A DNA stretch of 64,000 nucleotides from Sphingomonas sp. IC-11 (GCF_021043365.1 NZ_JAJNDU010000007.1:1-64000), one strand, 5' to 3'; counted from the first letter of the stretch, positions 34,026 to 42,726 are shown. Program-made: numbers and translations. The notes: a model not told the origin generated them from the sequence alone.

Positions 34026-35906
34026 TCAAGCCGCTCGATTGTCTCCCATGCCATCGAGAACCTGGCGTACTTTCAATGCAAGCTGATCGACACCGAAAGG
34101 CTTGGAGATGAACGCCACGCCCGGATCAAGCACGCCATTGTGAACCACGGCATTGCGAGTGTAGCCGGTCGTAAACAGGACCTTCAGGTCAGGGCGCTGC
34201 TCGCGCGCGGCATCGGCAAGCTGGCGGCCGTTCATGCCTGGCATCACGATATCGGTGAACAGCAGATCGACACGAGGCTGTATCGCAAGCACGGCCAATG
34301 CCTGTTCGCCGTCGCTTGCCTGAACGACGGTATATCCCAAGCTTCTTAGCGCATCGACAGACATGTGCCGGACCCGTTCCTCGTCCTCAACGACGAGAAT
34401 GATCTCCCCATCCTGGGCATGAGGTACAGGGTGGCCTGGCGCATCCGTGCTTGCCGGAATGCTCACCGACCCGAAATGACGCGGGAGGTAGAGCTTTACC
34501 GTCGTGCCATGATCGGGCTCGGAGTAGATCTTGATGTGTCCGCCTGATTGTTTGACGAAGCCGAAGACCTGACTGAGGCCCAGGCCCGTGCCGCGGCCCA
34601 CGCCCTTCGTGGTGTAGAAAGGGTCGAACGCGCGCTCGATCACATGGGGTGGCATGCCGGTTCCCGTATCAGTCACGCACAGCACCACATATTGTCCAGG
34701 CGTCACTTCCTCATGCTCAGCCGCATAACGCTCATCGAGGTGGGTGTTGTTGGTCTCGATCGTCAGCTTGCCGCCATCGGGCATGGCATCGCGTGCGTTT
34801 ACGCAAAGATTGAGGATCGCATTTTCGAGCTGTCCTGCGTCGATGTACGTCGGCCACAGGCCACCGGCCAAAACCGTTTCGACAGAAATATGTTCGCCAA
34901 GGGTCCGGCGCAGCAATTCCGACATGCCGCCGACAAGTTTGTTGGCATCCACCGGGCGCGGTTCAAGAGGTTGCTGCCTTGAAAATGCAAGCAGCCTGGC
35001 AGTAAGCTGCGCTGCACGATGGGCCCCTTCCGAGGCATTGTCGATGCAAGCCTTCGCCTTGTCCGGGTCGGTCTCGAACCGGCGCTGCGCCAGGTCCAAT
35101 GACCCTATGACGATGGCCAGCATATTGTTGAAATCGTGTGCGATGCCGCCAGTGAGATGGCCGATGCTCTCCATCTTCTGCATCTGCCGCACTTGGCCTT
35201 CGACCGCCTGCCGTTCGCCGATCTCCTTTTTCAGCTTTTCGTTGGTCTCCCCCAGGTCAACTGCTGCCGCGAGTGCTTGTGCAAGCCGTTTACGGGCATC
35301 GTGAATGGCGAACAGCGCGAGCAGGATGATGGCGCCGCCGCTGGCCAGCAAGCCCAGTTTGACCAGCAATGCTTGGCGTTGCGCCATCGCCTCCCGGGAG
35401 GCGAGCAATCGCTGTTCCTCGGCGCGCATCTCCTCGATTACGTCCCGTAGCCGGTCCATCAAGCGCTTGCCGCTGCCTTCCCGAACAAGCTCGATCGCGC
35501 TGCCGGTCTCTCCCGAACGAAACCGTTCAAGGGTGAGCCGGATGAGATCCTGACGCTGATCGGAGAGGCGTTTCAAAGCCTTGACGCGTGTCAGCTGGCG
35601 CGGATTGTCCGCCACAGCTTCGGAAAGGGCCACGAACTCAGTGCCGAGCCCGCTCAAGGCCTTGGCATAAGGCTCTAGGTACTCCGTGCGTCCGGTCAGC
35701 ATATATCCGCGCTGTCCGGTCTCTGCATCCTGCAAGCGGGACAGGATCATGCTGAGCCGGTTCTGAACCTCAAGGGTATGACGAACCGCTCCGAACGAGC
35801 GCTCCTGGCGATCCACCAACCACAGCGTGCCAAGCACAGTGAGAGAAAGCAGGAAGAACCCGAAAATTAACGGTAAAAGAGAGCGATAAGGACGATCAAG
35901 GCGCAT
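34026..35906 (-). CDS. Hybrid sensor histidine kinase (CHASE3-HisKA-HATPase-REC)
   Basis: A 626-residue membrane kinase. TM1 lies at about residues 11-31. A CHASE3-type periplasmic domain (DAETGQRGYMLTGRTEYLEPY) and TM2 (about 182-201) follow, then HisKA with phospho-acceptor His 257 in GIAHDFNN and HATPase motifs NLCVNARDAMPDGG and GTGLGLSQVFGFVKQSGG. The C-terminal receiver has its phospho-Asp at about 552 in FTDIVMPGMNG. The output partner is not adjacent. The neighbouring convergent diguanylate cyclase makes a signalling link plausible. Confidence 0.95.
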   Translation of the reverse strand: MRLDRPYRSLLPLIFGFFLLSLTVLGTLWLVDRQERSFGAVRHTLEVQNRLSMILSRLQDAETGQRGYMLTGRTEYLEPYAKALSGLGTEFVALSEAVADNPRQLTRVKALKRLSDQRQDLIRLTLERFRSGETGSAIELVREGSGKRLMDRLRDVIEEMRAEEQRLLASREAMAQRQALLVKLGLLASGGAIILLALFAIHDARKRLAQALAAAVDLGETNEKLKKEIGERQAVEGQVRQMQKMESIGHLTGGIAHDFNNMLAIVIGSLDLAQRRFETDPDKAKACIDNASEGAHRAAQLTARLLAFSRQQPLEPRPVDANKLVGGMSELLRRTLGEHISVETVLAGGLWPTYIDAGQLENAILNLCVNARDAMPDGGKLTIETNNTHLDERYAAEHEEVTPGQYVVLCVTDTGTGMPPHVIERAFDPFYTTKGVGRGTGLGLSQVFGFVKQSGGHIKIYSEPDHGTTVKLYLPRHFGSVSIPASTDAPGHPVPHAQDGEIILVVEDEERVRHMSVDALRSLGYTVVQASDGEQALAVLAIQPRVDLLFTDIVMPGMNGRQLADAAREQRPDLKVLFTTGYTRNAVVHNGVLDPGVAFISKPFGVDQLALKVRQVLDGMGDNRAA

Positions 35907-36106
35907 CTTTCGCTCATGGGCGAATCTGATAGGCGCTGCAATGTTTGCGTTTAGTTCCGACCCTTCTCAGGGCCAAATCCCTCCGGCGTTGAACGAACAA
36001 ATCAGTTCGCGCAATCGCACAAATTGGGCGTTCCATCGGAGAATCCGGGAGCCATTTCGATGCAGGTTGATTCTCCAGCCTTCATATCGGGCTCTCGGGA
36101 GAAAAT

Positions 36107-36358
36107 ATGCCTGCCGTACAATGGTGTTTGGAACTGCCTCATCAGGGAACCGTCGCCGCAACCGAAGGTGGAATTTGGCAGTTGGATGTACGGCATAGCG
36201 GCTATTGGCGCTGGACGTGGAGAGTGTCCCATTCGGATCACCAGGATTCAAGTTCGGGTTCGGCCTCTTCTGCGGGGATGGCAATGAAATGCGCGGAAAG
36301 TGTCTTGGAGGAGTTGGAGAAGCGGCTGATCGGCAGTGAGTGGAGTCCGCAGTGCTGA
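36107..36358 (+). CDS. 83-residue hypothetical protein
   Basis: ATG 36107 is preceded by GGGAG at normal spacing and the frame runs to TGA 36356-36358. The product has a Trp/His-rich middle (GYWRWTWRVSHSDHQ) and a helical C-terminus (MAMKCAESVLEELEKRL). Its stop overlaps the start of the next gene. No family recognised. Other frames across the region are open too, so reading-frame choice rests on the ribosome-binding site and coupling. Confidence 0.5.
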   Translation: MPAVQWCLELPHQGTVAATEGGIWQLDVRHSGYWRWTWRVSHSDHQDSSSGSASSAGMAMKCAESVLEELEKRLIGSEWSPQC

Positions 36359-36666
36359 GAAGTATTCTGTCGCTACTGCTGGCGCTGGCGATCACGATCG
36401 CAACCGCCTGGATCAATCCGCCCACGGACGAGCGAACGATGTACGGCCATGAAGGCCCGGTGGAGCAAAATTGGCTGCCTCGCGAAGTGGCAGGCTGGCC
36501 TGCCCCCTATCTGGCTGACAATCCGAACACCTCGGTTATTCATAATGTCGGAGTTGAGGACAATTTTCGCGCGGGTTCGTTCATCGCCACGCTGAGTTTC
36601 TGGTTTATCATCGTCTCGGCCCTGAGACGGTTTGGACGTTGGATCAGACGCAAGATGCAGCGTTAA
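36352..36666 (+). CDS. Hypothetical membrane protein with two predicted membrane segments
   Basis: About 104 residues from GTG 36352 (GTG 36340 also possible). An N-terminal hydrophobic helix (ILSLLLALAITIATAW), a hydrophilic middle rich in Pro and Trp, a second hydrophobic stretch (FIATLSFWFIIVSAL) and a basic end (RRFGRWIRRKMQR). It overlaps the stop of the upstream small gene, forming a short operon with it and with the 68-residue gene downstream. Function unknown. Confidence 0.6.
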   Translation: MLRSILSLLLALAITIATAWINPPTDERTMYGHEGPVEQNWLPREVAGWPAPYLADNPNTSVIHNVGVEDNFRAGSFIATLSFWFIIVSALRRFGRWIRRKMQR

Positions 36667-36684
36667 GGTCCGGAGGAGGATGTG

Positions 36685-36891
36685 ATGGGGTATTTCGGCA
36701 AATACGACACACCGGCCGATCTTCTCGCTAACAAGGACCTGAGCACCGGCGAGAAGATCGAACTGCTTGAATCGTGGCGAGACGACAAGGAAGCCTACAT
36801 GCGCGCTGCTGGGGAGGGCATGCAGGGTCCTAGTCGATCAGATGCACTGCGTCTCATCGAGAACGCGCTGATTTCCCTACGCGGCGAATAG
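36685..36891 (+). CDS. 68-residue conserved-looking hypothetical protein
   Basis: GGAGGAGG lies five bases before ATG 36685. The acidic helical protein contains NKDLSTGEKIELLESWRDDKEAYMRA and SDALRLIENALISLR. This pattern recalls small proteins found widely in alphaproteobacteria with the 'EK...LE.WR.D..A' signature, for which I know no function. It closes a run of three short rightward genes. Confidence 0.65.
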   Translation: MGYFGKYDTPADLLANKDLSTGEKIELLESWRDDKEAYMRAAGEGMQGPSRSDALRLIENALISLRGE

Positions 36892-36937
36892 CCTAGGTAG
36901 AGCGTTCGAGCCCTTGTGGCAGGTGCCTTGGTAAGCT

Positions 36938-37150
36938 CTAGCGGAGGCTATTGCGTTCACTCTGGCGGCTGATCCACCACGGCATGTCGCCGACGAGCAT
37001 ACCGGGGCGCTCCGCTAACTCGGACAATGCCACCTCAAGGTGCGCAATCACCTGGCTCAGTAGCATAGCGGCTTCCGTACCTTCCATCTCGGCGCAAGCC
37101 TTGGACAGGTTCGCAATATCGGCAGCGAGTGCTTCTAGGTCGTTGAGCAT
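36938..37150 (-). CDS. 70-residue hypothetical helical protein
   Basis: A short acidic protein (LNDLEALAADIANLSKACAEMEGTEAAMLLSQVIAHLEVALSELA region reads as two helices) downstream of the second partition pair on the same strand, about 35 bases after it. It could be a third member of that operon. No domain recognised. Confidence 0.5.
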   Translation of the reverse strand: MLNDLEALAADIANLSKACAEMEGTEAAMLLSQVIAHLEVALSELAERPGMLVGDMPWWISRQSERNSLR

Positions 37151-37184
37151 GACATGTTCGAAAACCGGCAGTTAAAAAGGGCGT

Positions 37185-37655
37185 CTACTCGTTCCCGTCT
37201 TCCAACGGGAGAGTAGGTTCGCTGGCTTTGGTCTCTATGGTTTCGGACGGCGGCAGGAACGCGCTGCCCTTCTGCGCACGACCGCGTGCCACCTCGACTA
37301 TGCGATCGACAATGCGGTCTGCATCGCGCCACTTCATCACCAGCTTGCCTGGGTCCATACCGTAGTCCGCCACCACATCGCGCAACTGCTCGATATCCAA
37401 TTTCGCTAGCGCCTCGCGCAGTTCGGACTCGCCGTTTCGGGCGAGTTGCACTGGATCGAGCACGGCAGGGGTCCGCCGGTTGCTCGGACGCTTGTGTTCG
37501 GCCGGCTTGGTCTGCCGCTTCCGCTCGACGGGAGCTTTAACCGGCTTCTCGTCAGCGGCGAGAGCCTTTGCGAGACGTTCCTGAAAGGCAGGGTTGGCTT
37601 CCGCTTCGGCGATTACCTCGCGTAGCAGCGCGTTCAGCTTTCTCTTGACCGTCAC
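37185..37655 (-). CDS. Putative ParB-like partner of the second ParA
   Basis: A 156-residue charged protein that overlaps the end of the ParA gene by four bases (ATGA). The N-terminus is helical (KRKLNALLREVIAEAEANPAFQERLAKAL), a basic linker rich in Lys and Arg follows (residues about 45-70), then a helical domain (ELREALAKLDIEQLRDVVADYGMDPGKLVMKWRD). Size, charge and coupling suggest a DNA- or ParA-binding partner, but no known ParB domain is visible. Function inferred from position only. Confidence 0.6.
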   Translation of the reverse strand: MTVKRKLNALLREVIAEAEANPAFQERLAKALAADEKPVKAPVERKRQTKPAEHKRPSNRRTPAVLDPVQLARNGESELREALAKLDIEQLRDVVADYGMDPGKLVMKWRDADRIVDRIVEVARGRAQKGSAFLPPSETIETKASEPTLPLEDGNE

Positions 37656-38734
37656 AGCCCGCTCTCCAGATCAGACCATATTTCCTGCGCCAAGTTATAG
37701 AAGTCGTCGCCGAGATCGCCGGGATATTTTTGCTTGATCGTGCGGGAGTGCGCCTGAAACTCCGCTGCAGCAGCGACTGCGTTACCCTGCCGGATAACAG
37801 TGTCCATGACGACTGGCAGATTTTTGTCGCTCTTCAGCTGCTTTATGACGTTGTTGTGGACCGTCGAGTTCGCCTGGAACTTCGTCGCGACGATGCCGAG
37901 AGGCTCAATATCCTCACCGATCGCTTCCGAGAATCCAGCTACTCGACCGACAATCTGAGGAATACCGTAGGTGGACATATAGTCCGGAATGGTCGGGATG
38001 ATATAATGGTGGGAAATTCGCAGCCCGTTAAGGGTGATGATCCCTAGGTTGGGGGGGCAATCCACGATCACGATATCGTATTCATCGATGCGCGACTTCA
38101 CCGCGCGATTTAGAAGCTCGATGGGATTAGCCGAAAAGAACTTGCCGGCGGGAGCAGAGGCCAGCTTGTCCTGCACGTCAATCAGGTCGAGACTGGAAGG
38201 CAGCAGATCGATCGTGGTTGCAGCCCGAACATCTGACACGCCCTTTTGAAGAGTGGCATTGATGTCAAACTTCCGGTTGTCCGGGTCCATCGCGTCCTGG
38301 AACAGGCGCGCAAGGGTATGTCCTTTGGTGTTGAGGTCGAACCAGCGATCTTCGCCGATAAGCATCAGCGTGGCGTTAGTCTGCGGATCGAGGTCGATAA
38401 CGAGGACGCGCTTGCCCATTGAGGCCGAGAACGTCTCGGCGAGCGCGACAGTGGTGGTCGTCTTACCGACGCCGCCCTTTAGATTAATGGTCGAGATTAC
38501 ATGGGTCATTGGGGGTCCACTTCGCTTATTTCGGCGCAGCCAAGCGCGGATGTTAGCTCGGAGGAAGATTGGCCCCGAAGCCAACTCGGTGACTGGTTGG
38601 GGAAAGTCGGATGCACGGACCCGCCAGTTGGCGACGGCCTGCCTCGACACGCCGGCCATCTGTGCGACCTCGTTGATCCCTACCAGCTCGTGACCACTAT
38701 CTTTAGACAAACTTTCCTCGTGAACAACGGTCAC
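37652..38734 (-). CDS. parA2: ParA ATPase with N-terminal helix-turn-helix domain (second partition locus)
   Basis: A 360-residue ParA/Soj ATPase. The N-terminal part (residues about 18-68) is a MerR/AlpA-like HTH: LVGINEVAQMAGVSRQAVANWRVR. The ATPase starts near residue 76 with Walker A LKGGVGKTTTTVAL (85-98), then VIDLDPQTNATL and VIVDCPPNLGI. The start appears to be GTG 38734. An internal ATG before THVISTINLKGGVGK could give a shorter ParA without the HTH. The HTH suggests autoregulation, as in type Ia ParA proteins. The locus is unrelated in sequence to the first parA and was probably acquired with this segment. Confidence 0.9.
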   Translation of the reverse strand: MTVVHEESLSKDSGHELVGINEVAQMAGVSRQAVANWRVRASDFPQPVTELASGPIFLRANIRAWLRRNKRSGPPMTHVISTINLKGGVGKTTTTVALAETFSASMGKRVLVIDLDPQTNATLMLIGEDRWFDLNTKGHTLARLFQDAMDPDNRKFDINATLQKGVSDVRAATTIDLLPSSLDLIDVQDKLASAPAGKFFSANPIELLNRAVKSRIDEYDIVIVDCPPNLGIITLNGLRISHHYIIPTIPDYMSTYGIPQIVGRVAGFSEAIGEDIEPLGIVATKFQANSTVHNNVIKQLKSDKNLPVVMDTVIRQGNAVAAAAEFQAHSRTIKQKYPGDLGDDFYNLAQEIWSDLESGL

Positions 38735-38756
38735 AATAACTGTGTACGGCGTTCAC
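38720..38756. promoter_or_regulatory. Inverted repeat at the parA2 start
   Basis: Arms GTGAAC (38720-38725) and GTTCAC (38751-38756), with an inner CACA/TGTG pair, flank the GTG start codon. This is a plausible operator for the HTH domain of ParA2. The overlap with the start codon is unusual and may mean that the true start is internal. Confidence 0.35.
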
Positions 38757-38858
38757 ATCTGTGATTCAAGAGGGCCAATGTGCTTTTTCCTTTTGCCGGT
38801 AAATAAGGTGTACCGTCGGCGATCTGAGAAGGGCGGCGCGCCTGCGAGCCTGTCGCCG

Positions 38859-39755
38859 TTAATTTTGTTCTTCAAGATCGGGCGATAGGTCATCTTCGTC
38901 GCAAAGTGCGGTCGCAGCAGTTTGCGAGGCCGCCGGCGGGTCATGCTTCTCCGCGTTCCATAGGTGATGGTTCGAGAAGCGGACGTTGGGCAGCGCCAAG
39001 CCATCGAGAGCCCTTCGGAAGGTGCCCTTGCCAAACCAGTCCCCCGACTTTGCATCAGGGAGGGTGCGCAGCACCTCATGAGACAAGGTTGAGAGGTTTA
39101 ATGGCTTAACGGCGCTTTCGTAGCGTTGTCGGATGAGCTGCTCAAAAGCTCGCTCGTCTTCTGATGCGTCGGTTGCTGCCGCATCCTTTGTCGCTTGATC
39201 GGGTGCCGCAGTAATGGCGGGAGCGAGCAGCGTTTCGAGGGCGTCAAACCCCAGCACGCGTTCCGCGACCGATGCGTATGCTGTTGCCAGATGGCCAGGT
39301 GACACGATTGCGGTCCGGCGGTCCTCAGTCCTCAATCGGTGCAGCAGGGGAGTGAAGTCGGAATCGCCCGAGACGAACACGAACTCCTCAAAGCGGGTGC
39401 GATGACCCAGCAGATCGAGCACGTCGATGACCATGCGGATATCAGCGGCATTCTTGGCTCCCCACGTCAGCGGAGGACAGTCGATTACCTCGAAACCCGC
39501 CTGCACGAAGTTAGCGCGGAACCTGGAGAACCAGAGACGGTCATTCCTTTCGCCGGGCGCGTGCACCTTGCCCATGGGATTGAGGTAGCAGCGCGCCACG
39601 AGCCAGCGGCAAGGCCTATCGGTATTAAGCGCCGCCAAGCCAGCGAGCCAGTCAGCTGGACTGGAAGCGAACCGGATCGCCATCCCCTCATCGATACTCC
39701 ACAGCGTCGTGAACACGTTGTCGAAATCGACGAAAATGGCGCTTCCGGTATACAT
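38859..39755 (-). CDS. NYN-domain (PIN-like) putative RNase
   Basis: A 298-residue protein. The N-terminal NYN domain (residues about 5-160) has the acidic active-site set: FVDFDNVF, the middle Asp of KNAADIRMVIDVLDLL, and FVSGDSDFTPLLHRLR. This places it with the LabA/DUF88-type family of metal-dependent RNases. A C-terminal region (about 200-285, IRQRYESAVKPLNLSTLSHEVL, GDWFGKGTFRRALDGL) resembles the OST-HTH/LOTUS-like layout often fused to NYN, though this is tentative. AAGGGGAAAAGC precedes ATG 39755. A strong palindrome lies upstream. Confidence 0.85.
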   Translation of the reverse strand: MYTGSAIFVDFDNVFTTLWSIDEGMAIRFASSPADWLAGLAALNTDRPCRWLVARCYLNPMGKVHAPGERNDRLWFSRFRANFVQAGFEVIDCPPLTWGAKNAADIRMVIDVLDLLGHRTRFEEFVFVSGDSDFTPLLHRLRTEDRRTAIVSPGHLATAYASVAERVLGFDALETLLAPAITAAPDQATKDAAATDASEDERAFEQLIRQRYESAVKPLNLSTLSHEVLRTLPDAKSGDWFGKGTFRRALDGLALPNVRFSNHHLWNAEKHDPPAASQTAATALCDEDDLSPDLEEQN

Positions 39756-39811
39756 GCTTTTCCCCTTGGCAGTGTTGATCGCCGGCATCGAAGGTGATGC
39801 CTAAGCTGCGA

Positions 39812-39835
39812 CGTAATTTCCGCCGAGAAATTACG
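39812..39835. promoter_or_regulatory. Perfect 9-bp inverted repeat upstream of the NYN gene
   Basis: CGTAATTTC and GAAATTACG are separated by six bases. The element lies 57-80 bases ahead of the leftward NYN start and is AT-rich within GC-rich surroundings. It is a good operator candidate. Confidence 0.5.
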
Positions 39836-39892
39836 CGCATTCTGACGAAGCTCCGAGCCTTTTGAATATGCTTGACGTGCCCAGCTGGTGTT

Positions 39893-39920
39893 GGTGTCAC
39901 AACCGGACGGTTTTGACACC
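39893..39920 (+). repeat. 28-bp imperfect palindrome, copy 1 (possible recombination site)
   Basis: Left arm GGTGTCACAAC, six-base centre CGGACG, right arm GTTTTGACACC. The arms match at ten of eleven positions, and symmetry extends two bases further on each side. Close copies lie at 42727-42754 and 49550-49577 in the same orientation. The 11-6-11 plan is that of Xer-type sites, while a 28-bp palindrome also suits a resolvase subsite. Confidence 0.65.
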
Positions 39921-40113
39921 AACGTCCTTAGAATAATCCTGTGGCTGCCGTTTTGCTGACGCTGTGGCGCGCGCTGTGCCGGCAAGCTGGCGATGCTGGA
40001 GAAGGTGGCGCTTACGCCGAGGCTGGCAATGCAGTCCTCACAGCCAGTAGATGAGGCATAGCTAAGCCTTTCGAATGACCGACGAAACCGTTGGTGTTCG
40101 TGGGAGTTTGCCG

Positions 40114-40605
40114 ATGATGGAAGCCGGCACCTTCGGTCCCGTTCATGTCAGTTGGCTTGACGCCCTTATGAGGATGGGTGCCGCGCTGTTGTTCGCGTTC
40201 GCCCTCGGGCTCGAGCGCTTCTTGCGAGAAAAGCCGATCGACTTCAGGCCTTTCGTCATCATTTCGCTCTCGTCCTGCACTCTCGTTCTTGGAATCAGCG
40301 AGCTCGCCTATCGCGCGGACGAGAGCTTGTTTTCGATCGATCCGGCCAAGGTGGTGAGCGGCATCATGACCGGCATCGGTTTCATCGGTGCTGGCGCGTT
40401 GTTCAGAGAGGAGCATACGGTCTACGGTGCCGGATCGGCTGCCTCCTTATGGGGAGCGGGCGCGATCGGCATCGTCAGCGGCTTCGGTTTTTTGTGGCTA
40501 TCTGGTCTCCTGACCATGGGGCTGCTGGCTCTCCTGGTCCTGAGCCGCCCGTTCACCGACCAATACACCATTCGGATAGAAGAGAAGCCACCGGACAAGG
40601 AATGA
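40114..40605 (+). CDS. MgtC/SapB family membrane protein
   Basis: An inner-membrane protein of about 163 residues with four to five membrane segments. ALLFAFALGLERFLREKP, SGIMTGIGFIGAGALFREEHTVYGAGSAASLWGAGAIGI are MgtC hallmarks. MgtC proteins affect Mg2+ limitation responses and ATP synthase activity in other bacteria. ATG 40114 has GGGAG at good spacing; ATG 40075 is in frame but without a ribosome-binding site. It converges on the DUF421 gene. Confidence 0.9.
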   Translation: MMEAGTFGPVHVSWLDALMRMGAALLFAFALGLERFLREKPIDFRPFVIISLSSCTLVLGISELAYRADESLFSIDPAKVVSGIMTGIGFIGAGALFREEHTVYGAGSAASLWGAGAIGIVSGFGFLWLSGLLTMGLLALLVLSRPFTDQYTIRIEEKPPDKE

Positions 40606-40625
40606 GCGGGCGCGGGATCCTCCGT

Positions 40626-41120
40626 TCACTTCTTCTTGGGTATGAAAGTGATCTTGCCGTCCCCTTCGACGTGCGCCGACTTGACCTCATCGAAGCGTTC
40701 AAGCCCTTCCTCTCGGAGATGGGCCGTAAGCTCTTCTTCGGTCACGTATTCGCGCCGCATGTTGCGCCGGAGCAACTCGCCGTCCCGTATGATCTGTATC
40801 GGAGGCGATGAGACCAACCGCTCGACCGCTGGAAAACGGAAGCTGAGCAGGTTGATGACATAGTTCCATGCCATCAGGGTGGCGATAGTAACCAGACCAT
40901 CGGCCACGGAGCTGTAATCTCCGAGCGCATGAGCGGCGGCTTCAGCGATCAGCAGGACGAAGATGAGATCCATGGTGGCCAGTTCGCCGCCGGTCCGCCT
41001 TGGCATCAGACGGACGAGAGCTAGAACGCCAAAATAGAGGGCCGAGCCTCGCGCGAGCAGTTCGAATAGCGGCGTTTCAGGTCCGAATACGTCCAACCAG
41101 TCGGCAGGGAACAACTCCAC
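40626..41120 (-). CDS. DUF421 (YetF-like) membrane protein
   Basis: A 164-residue protein with three hydrophobic segments in the first half and a cytoplasmic C-terminal domain. LVRLMPRRTGGELATMDLIFVLLIAEAA and VERLVSSPPIQIIRDGELLRRNMRREYVTEEELTAHLREEG are typical DUF421 motifs. In spore-formers related proteins act in membrane or spore functions; in proteobacteria the role is unknown. It is convergent with mgtC and follows the DUF2254 gene on the same strand. Confidence 0.9.
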   Translation of the reverse strand: MELFPADWLDVFGPETPLFELLARGSALYFGVLALVRLMPRRTGGELATMDLIFVLLIAEAAAHALGDYSSVADGLVTIATLMAWNYVINLLSFRFPAVERLVSSPPIQIIRDGELLRRNMRREYVTEEELTAHLREEGLERFDEVKSAHVEGDGKITFIPKKK

Positions 41121-41207
41121 GGTTACCCTTTCGCTACGAGAAGATGGGCCAAGACACTAACACTCTGACAAGGCCTGGCTATTCGCGCGATCTGACCAGA
41201 GTGTAAA

Positions 41208-42599
41208 TCACTGCGGTGGTGGGCTGCCGCCGAGGTCCCCCGTCCACCTTGTCGTAGCAGCCGCAAGGGTCCGCTGAACGGCCGCATATCGACCGTCGAT
41301 GCTTTGCCGGTCCAAATCGTCTTCGATGCGCCGGTGAGCCATCTGGTGGATCGCGGCGGCGTGGGCGCACAGGACCGCGTGCTGCGATGGAAGGAGGACA
41401 TGCTGGGCGATGCGCTCAATGGCTTCCAGAAGGTGCAGGGCGATGATCGGGATTCCTGCGCCGTGTTGCCGGATTTGGTTGAACGCCGCCCCGATCAGCC
41501 CTTCATAGCTGGCCTCCGTGGAGAGGACCCGCACGGTGCCGCTCTCATCGCGAAAAACCCCGGGCGGGAGTGCCCGGCTCATCAGCTTTGAAAGTGACGC
41601 CGAAAGGCGATCGATCACGGCGACGGCCGTATAAGGGTCGTTAACGGCAGCCGAGAGGGCCCGAACTGCGATTTCGTCCAGGTGACGGATCGAGAAATCG
41701 GCATCCTGGATCGGCGTCCGGTGAACTCCGACGAGGATAGTATTCCGAACCTGGCTAGCAAGCTCTTCGGTCAAGCGCTCTTTCGGGTAGACTGCGATCT
41801 CAGGGGCCCCGGGAACGACATAGTGGCCGGCTCTGAAATAGAAGATGACAACGACATCGGCCTTCGTGGCTAGAGCAGTGAGCTCGCCATACTCGATCGC
41901 CTGCACGTAACCTGCGGTTTTCGGTCCGAAGAAGGCTGCGCGGTGCTCCAGATCGGCGGGCGCCTGCTGAGCCGGCGCCTCCTCTTGTGATCCGATATCC
42001 AGGGGGACGAACTCGTCCAGCAGCAGGTCCAGGTCGTGCCCGACCCGTTCGATTACCGTCTCCGAGACGATGGACCTCGCTAAGGTGTCGAGAAACAGCA
42101 CGAGCAGTCCCACGCTGATAACGGTCAAGGCAAGCGCGACGCTCACGCTGACATAGGGAAGCCGCCCCGCTTCCTCCCTTGCCTCGATGGCGGGCAATGC
42201 GAGCAGGCAGTAGACGATCGTCATCACGAAAGCGCCCAGCACGACCTGCGTCTGGAGGTTCGCCATGAAGCTCCGGATCAGCCGTGGTCCGAACTGGCTG
42301 GCTGCCAGGGTGAGCACGACCATGGTGATGGAAAACACCAGGCTCGCCATTGTGATCATCGACGCAAGGAGGGTCGAGAGGACGCTTTGTGCGTCGGCGG
42401 GATCGCCGACGTACAGAAACCAGGGAGAGTTGGCGCCGGCTAGCGTAAGCCGCCTCTCAAGCGCGAAAGTGCCTGTGACAAGACCGACGCTCGCAAGCGC
42501 CATCAGGCTCGGCACGAACCAGAAGCTCGTCCGCAGGCGGTCCCAGGTGATCCGGGGACTTTCCATCAGAGAATGCCACAGCTTACCATCGACCAGCAA
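41208..42599 (-). CDS. DUF2254 family membrane protein
   Basis: About 463 residues (452 if ATG 42566 is used). Four N-terminal membrane segments (SFWFVPSLMALASVGLVTGTF, SMITMASLVFSITMVVLTLA, VVLGAFVMTIVYCLLAL, LALTVISVGLLVLFLDTLA) and a long soluble region with RHLDEIAVRALSAAVNDPYTAV, a family signature. Function unknown. The start is uncertain because ATG 42566 lacks a ribosome-binding site, while TTG 42599 has one upstream. Confidence 0.87.
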   Translation of the reverse strand: MLVDGKLWHSLMESPRITWDRLRTSFWFVPSLMALASVGLVTGTFALERRLTLAGANSPWFLYVGDPADAQSVLSTLLASMITMASLVFSITMVVLTLAASQFGPRLIRSFMANLQTQVVLGAFVMTIVYCLLALPAIEAREEAGRLPYVSVSVALALTVISVGLLVLFLDTLARSIVSETVIERVGHDLDLLLDEFVPLDIGSQEEAPAQQAPADLEHRAAFFGPKTAGYVQAIEYGELTALATKADVVVIFYFRAGHYVVPGAPEIAVYPKERLTEELASQVRNTILVGVHRTPIQDADFSIRHLDEIAVRALSAAVNDPYTAVAVIDRLSASLSKLMSRALPPGVFRDESGTVRVLSTEASYEGLIGAAFNQIRQHGAGIPIIALHLLEAIERIAQHVLLPSQHAVLCAHAAAIHQMAHRRIEDDLDRQSIDGRYAAVQRTLAAATTRWTGDLGGSPPPQ

Positions 42600-42726
42600 A
42601 GCAGGCTATCCACCTTCCGGTTCCACACCGAAAAACTGTCGACAGCCGCAGAACCGGTAAATCTGGGCGGTCCTTGCCTCCTTGAGAGGCAACGCCGTGA
42701 CGGCAATCTGGCCGCCATTCCGGCTG

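Larger units (their letters stand above)
39756..40113. other. Gene-free stretch with palindromes
   Basis: No supported gene. It contains the 9-bp inverted repeat upstream of the NYN gene and the first 28-bp imperfect palindrome (39893-39920). Confidence 0.4.
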
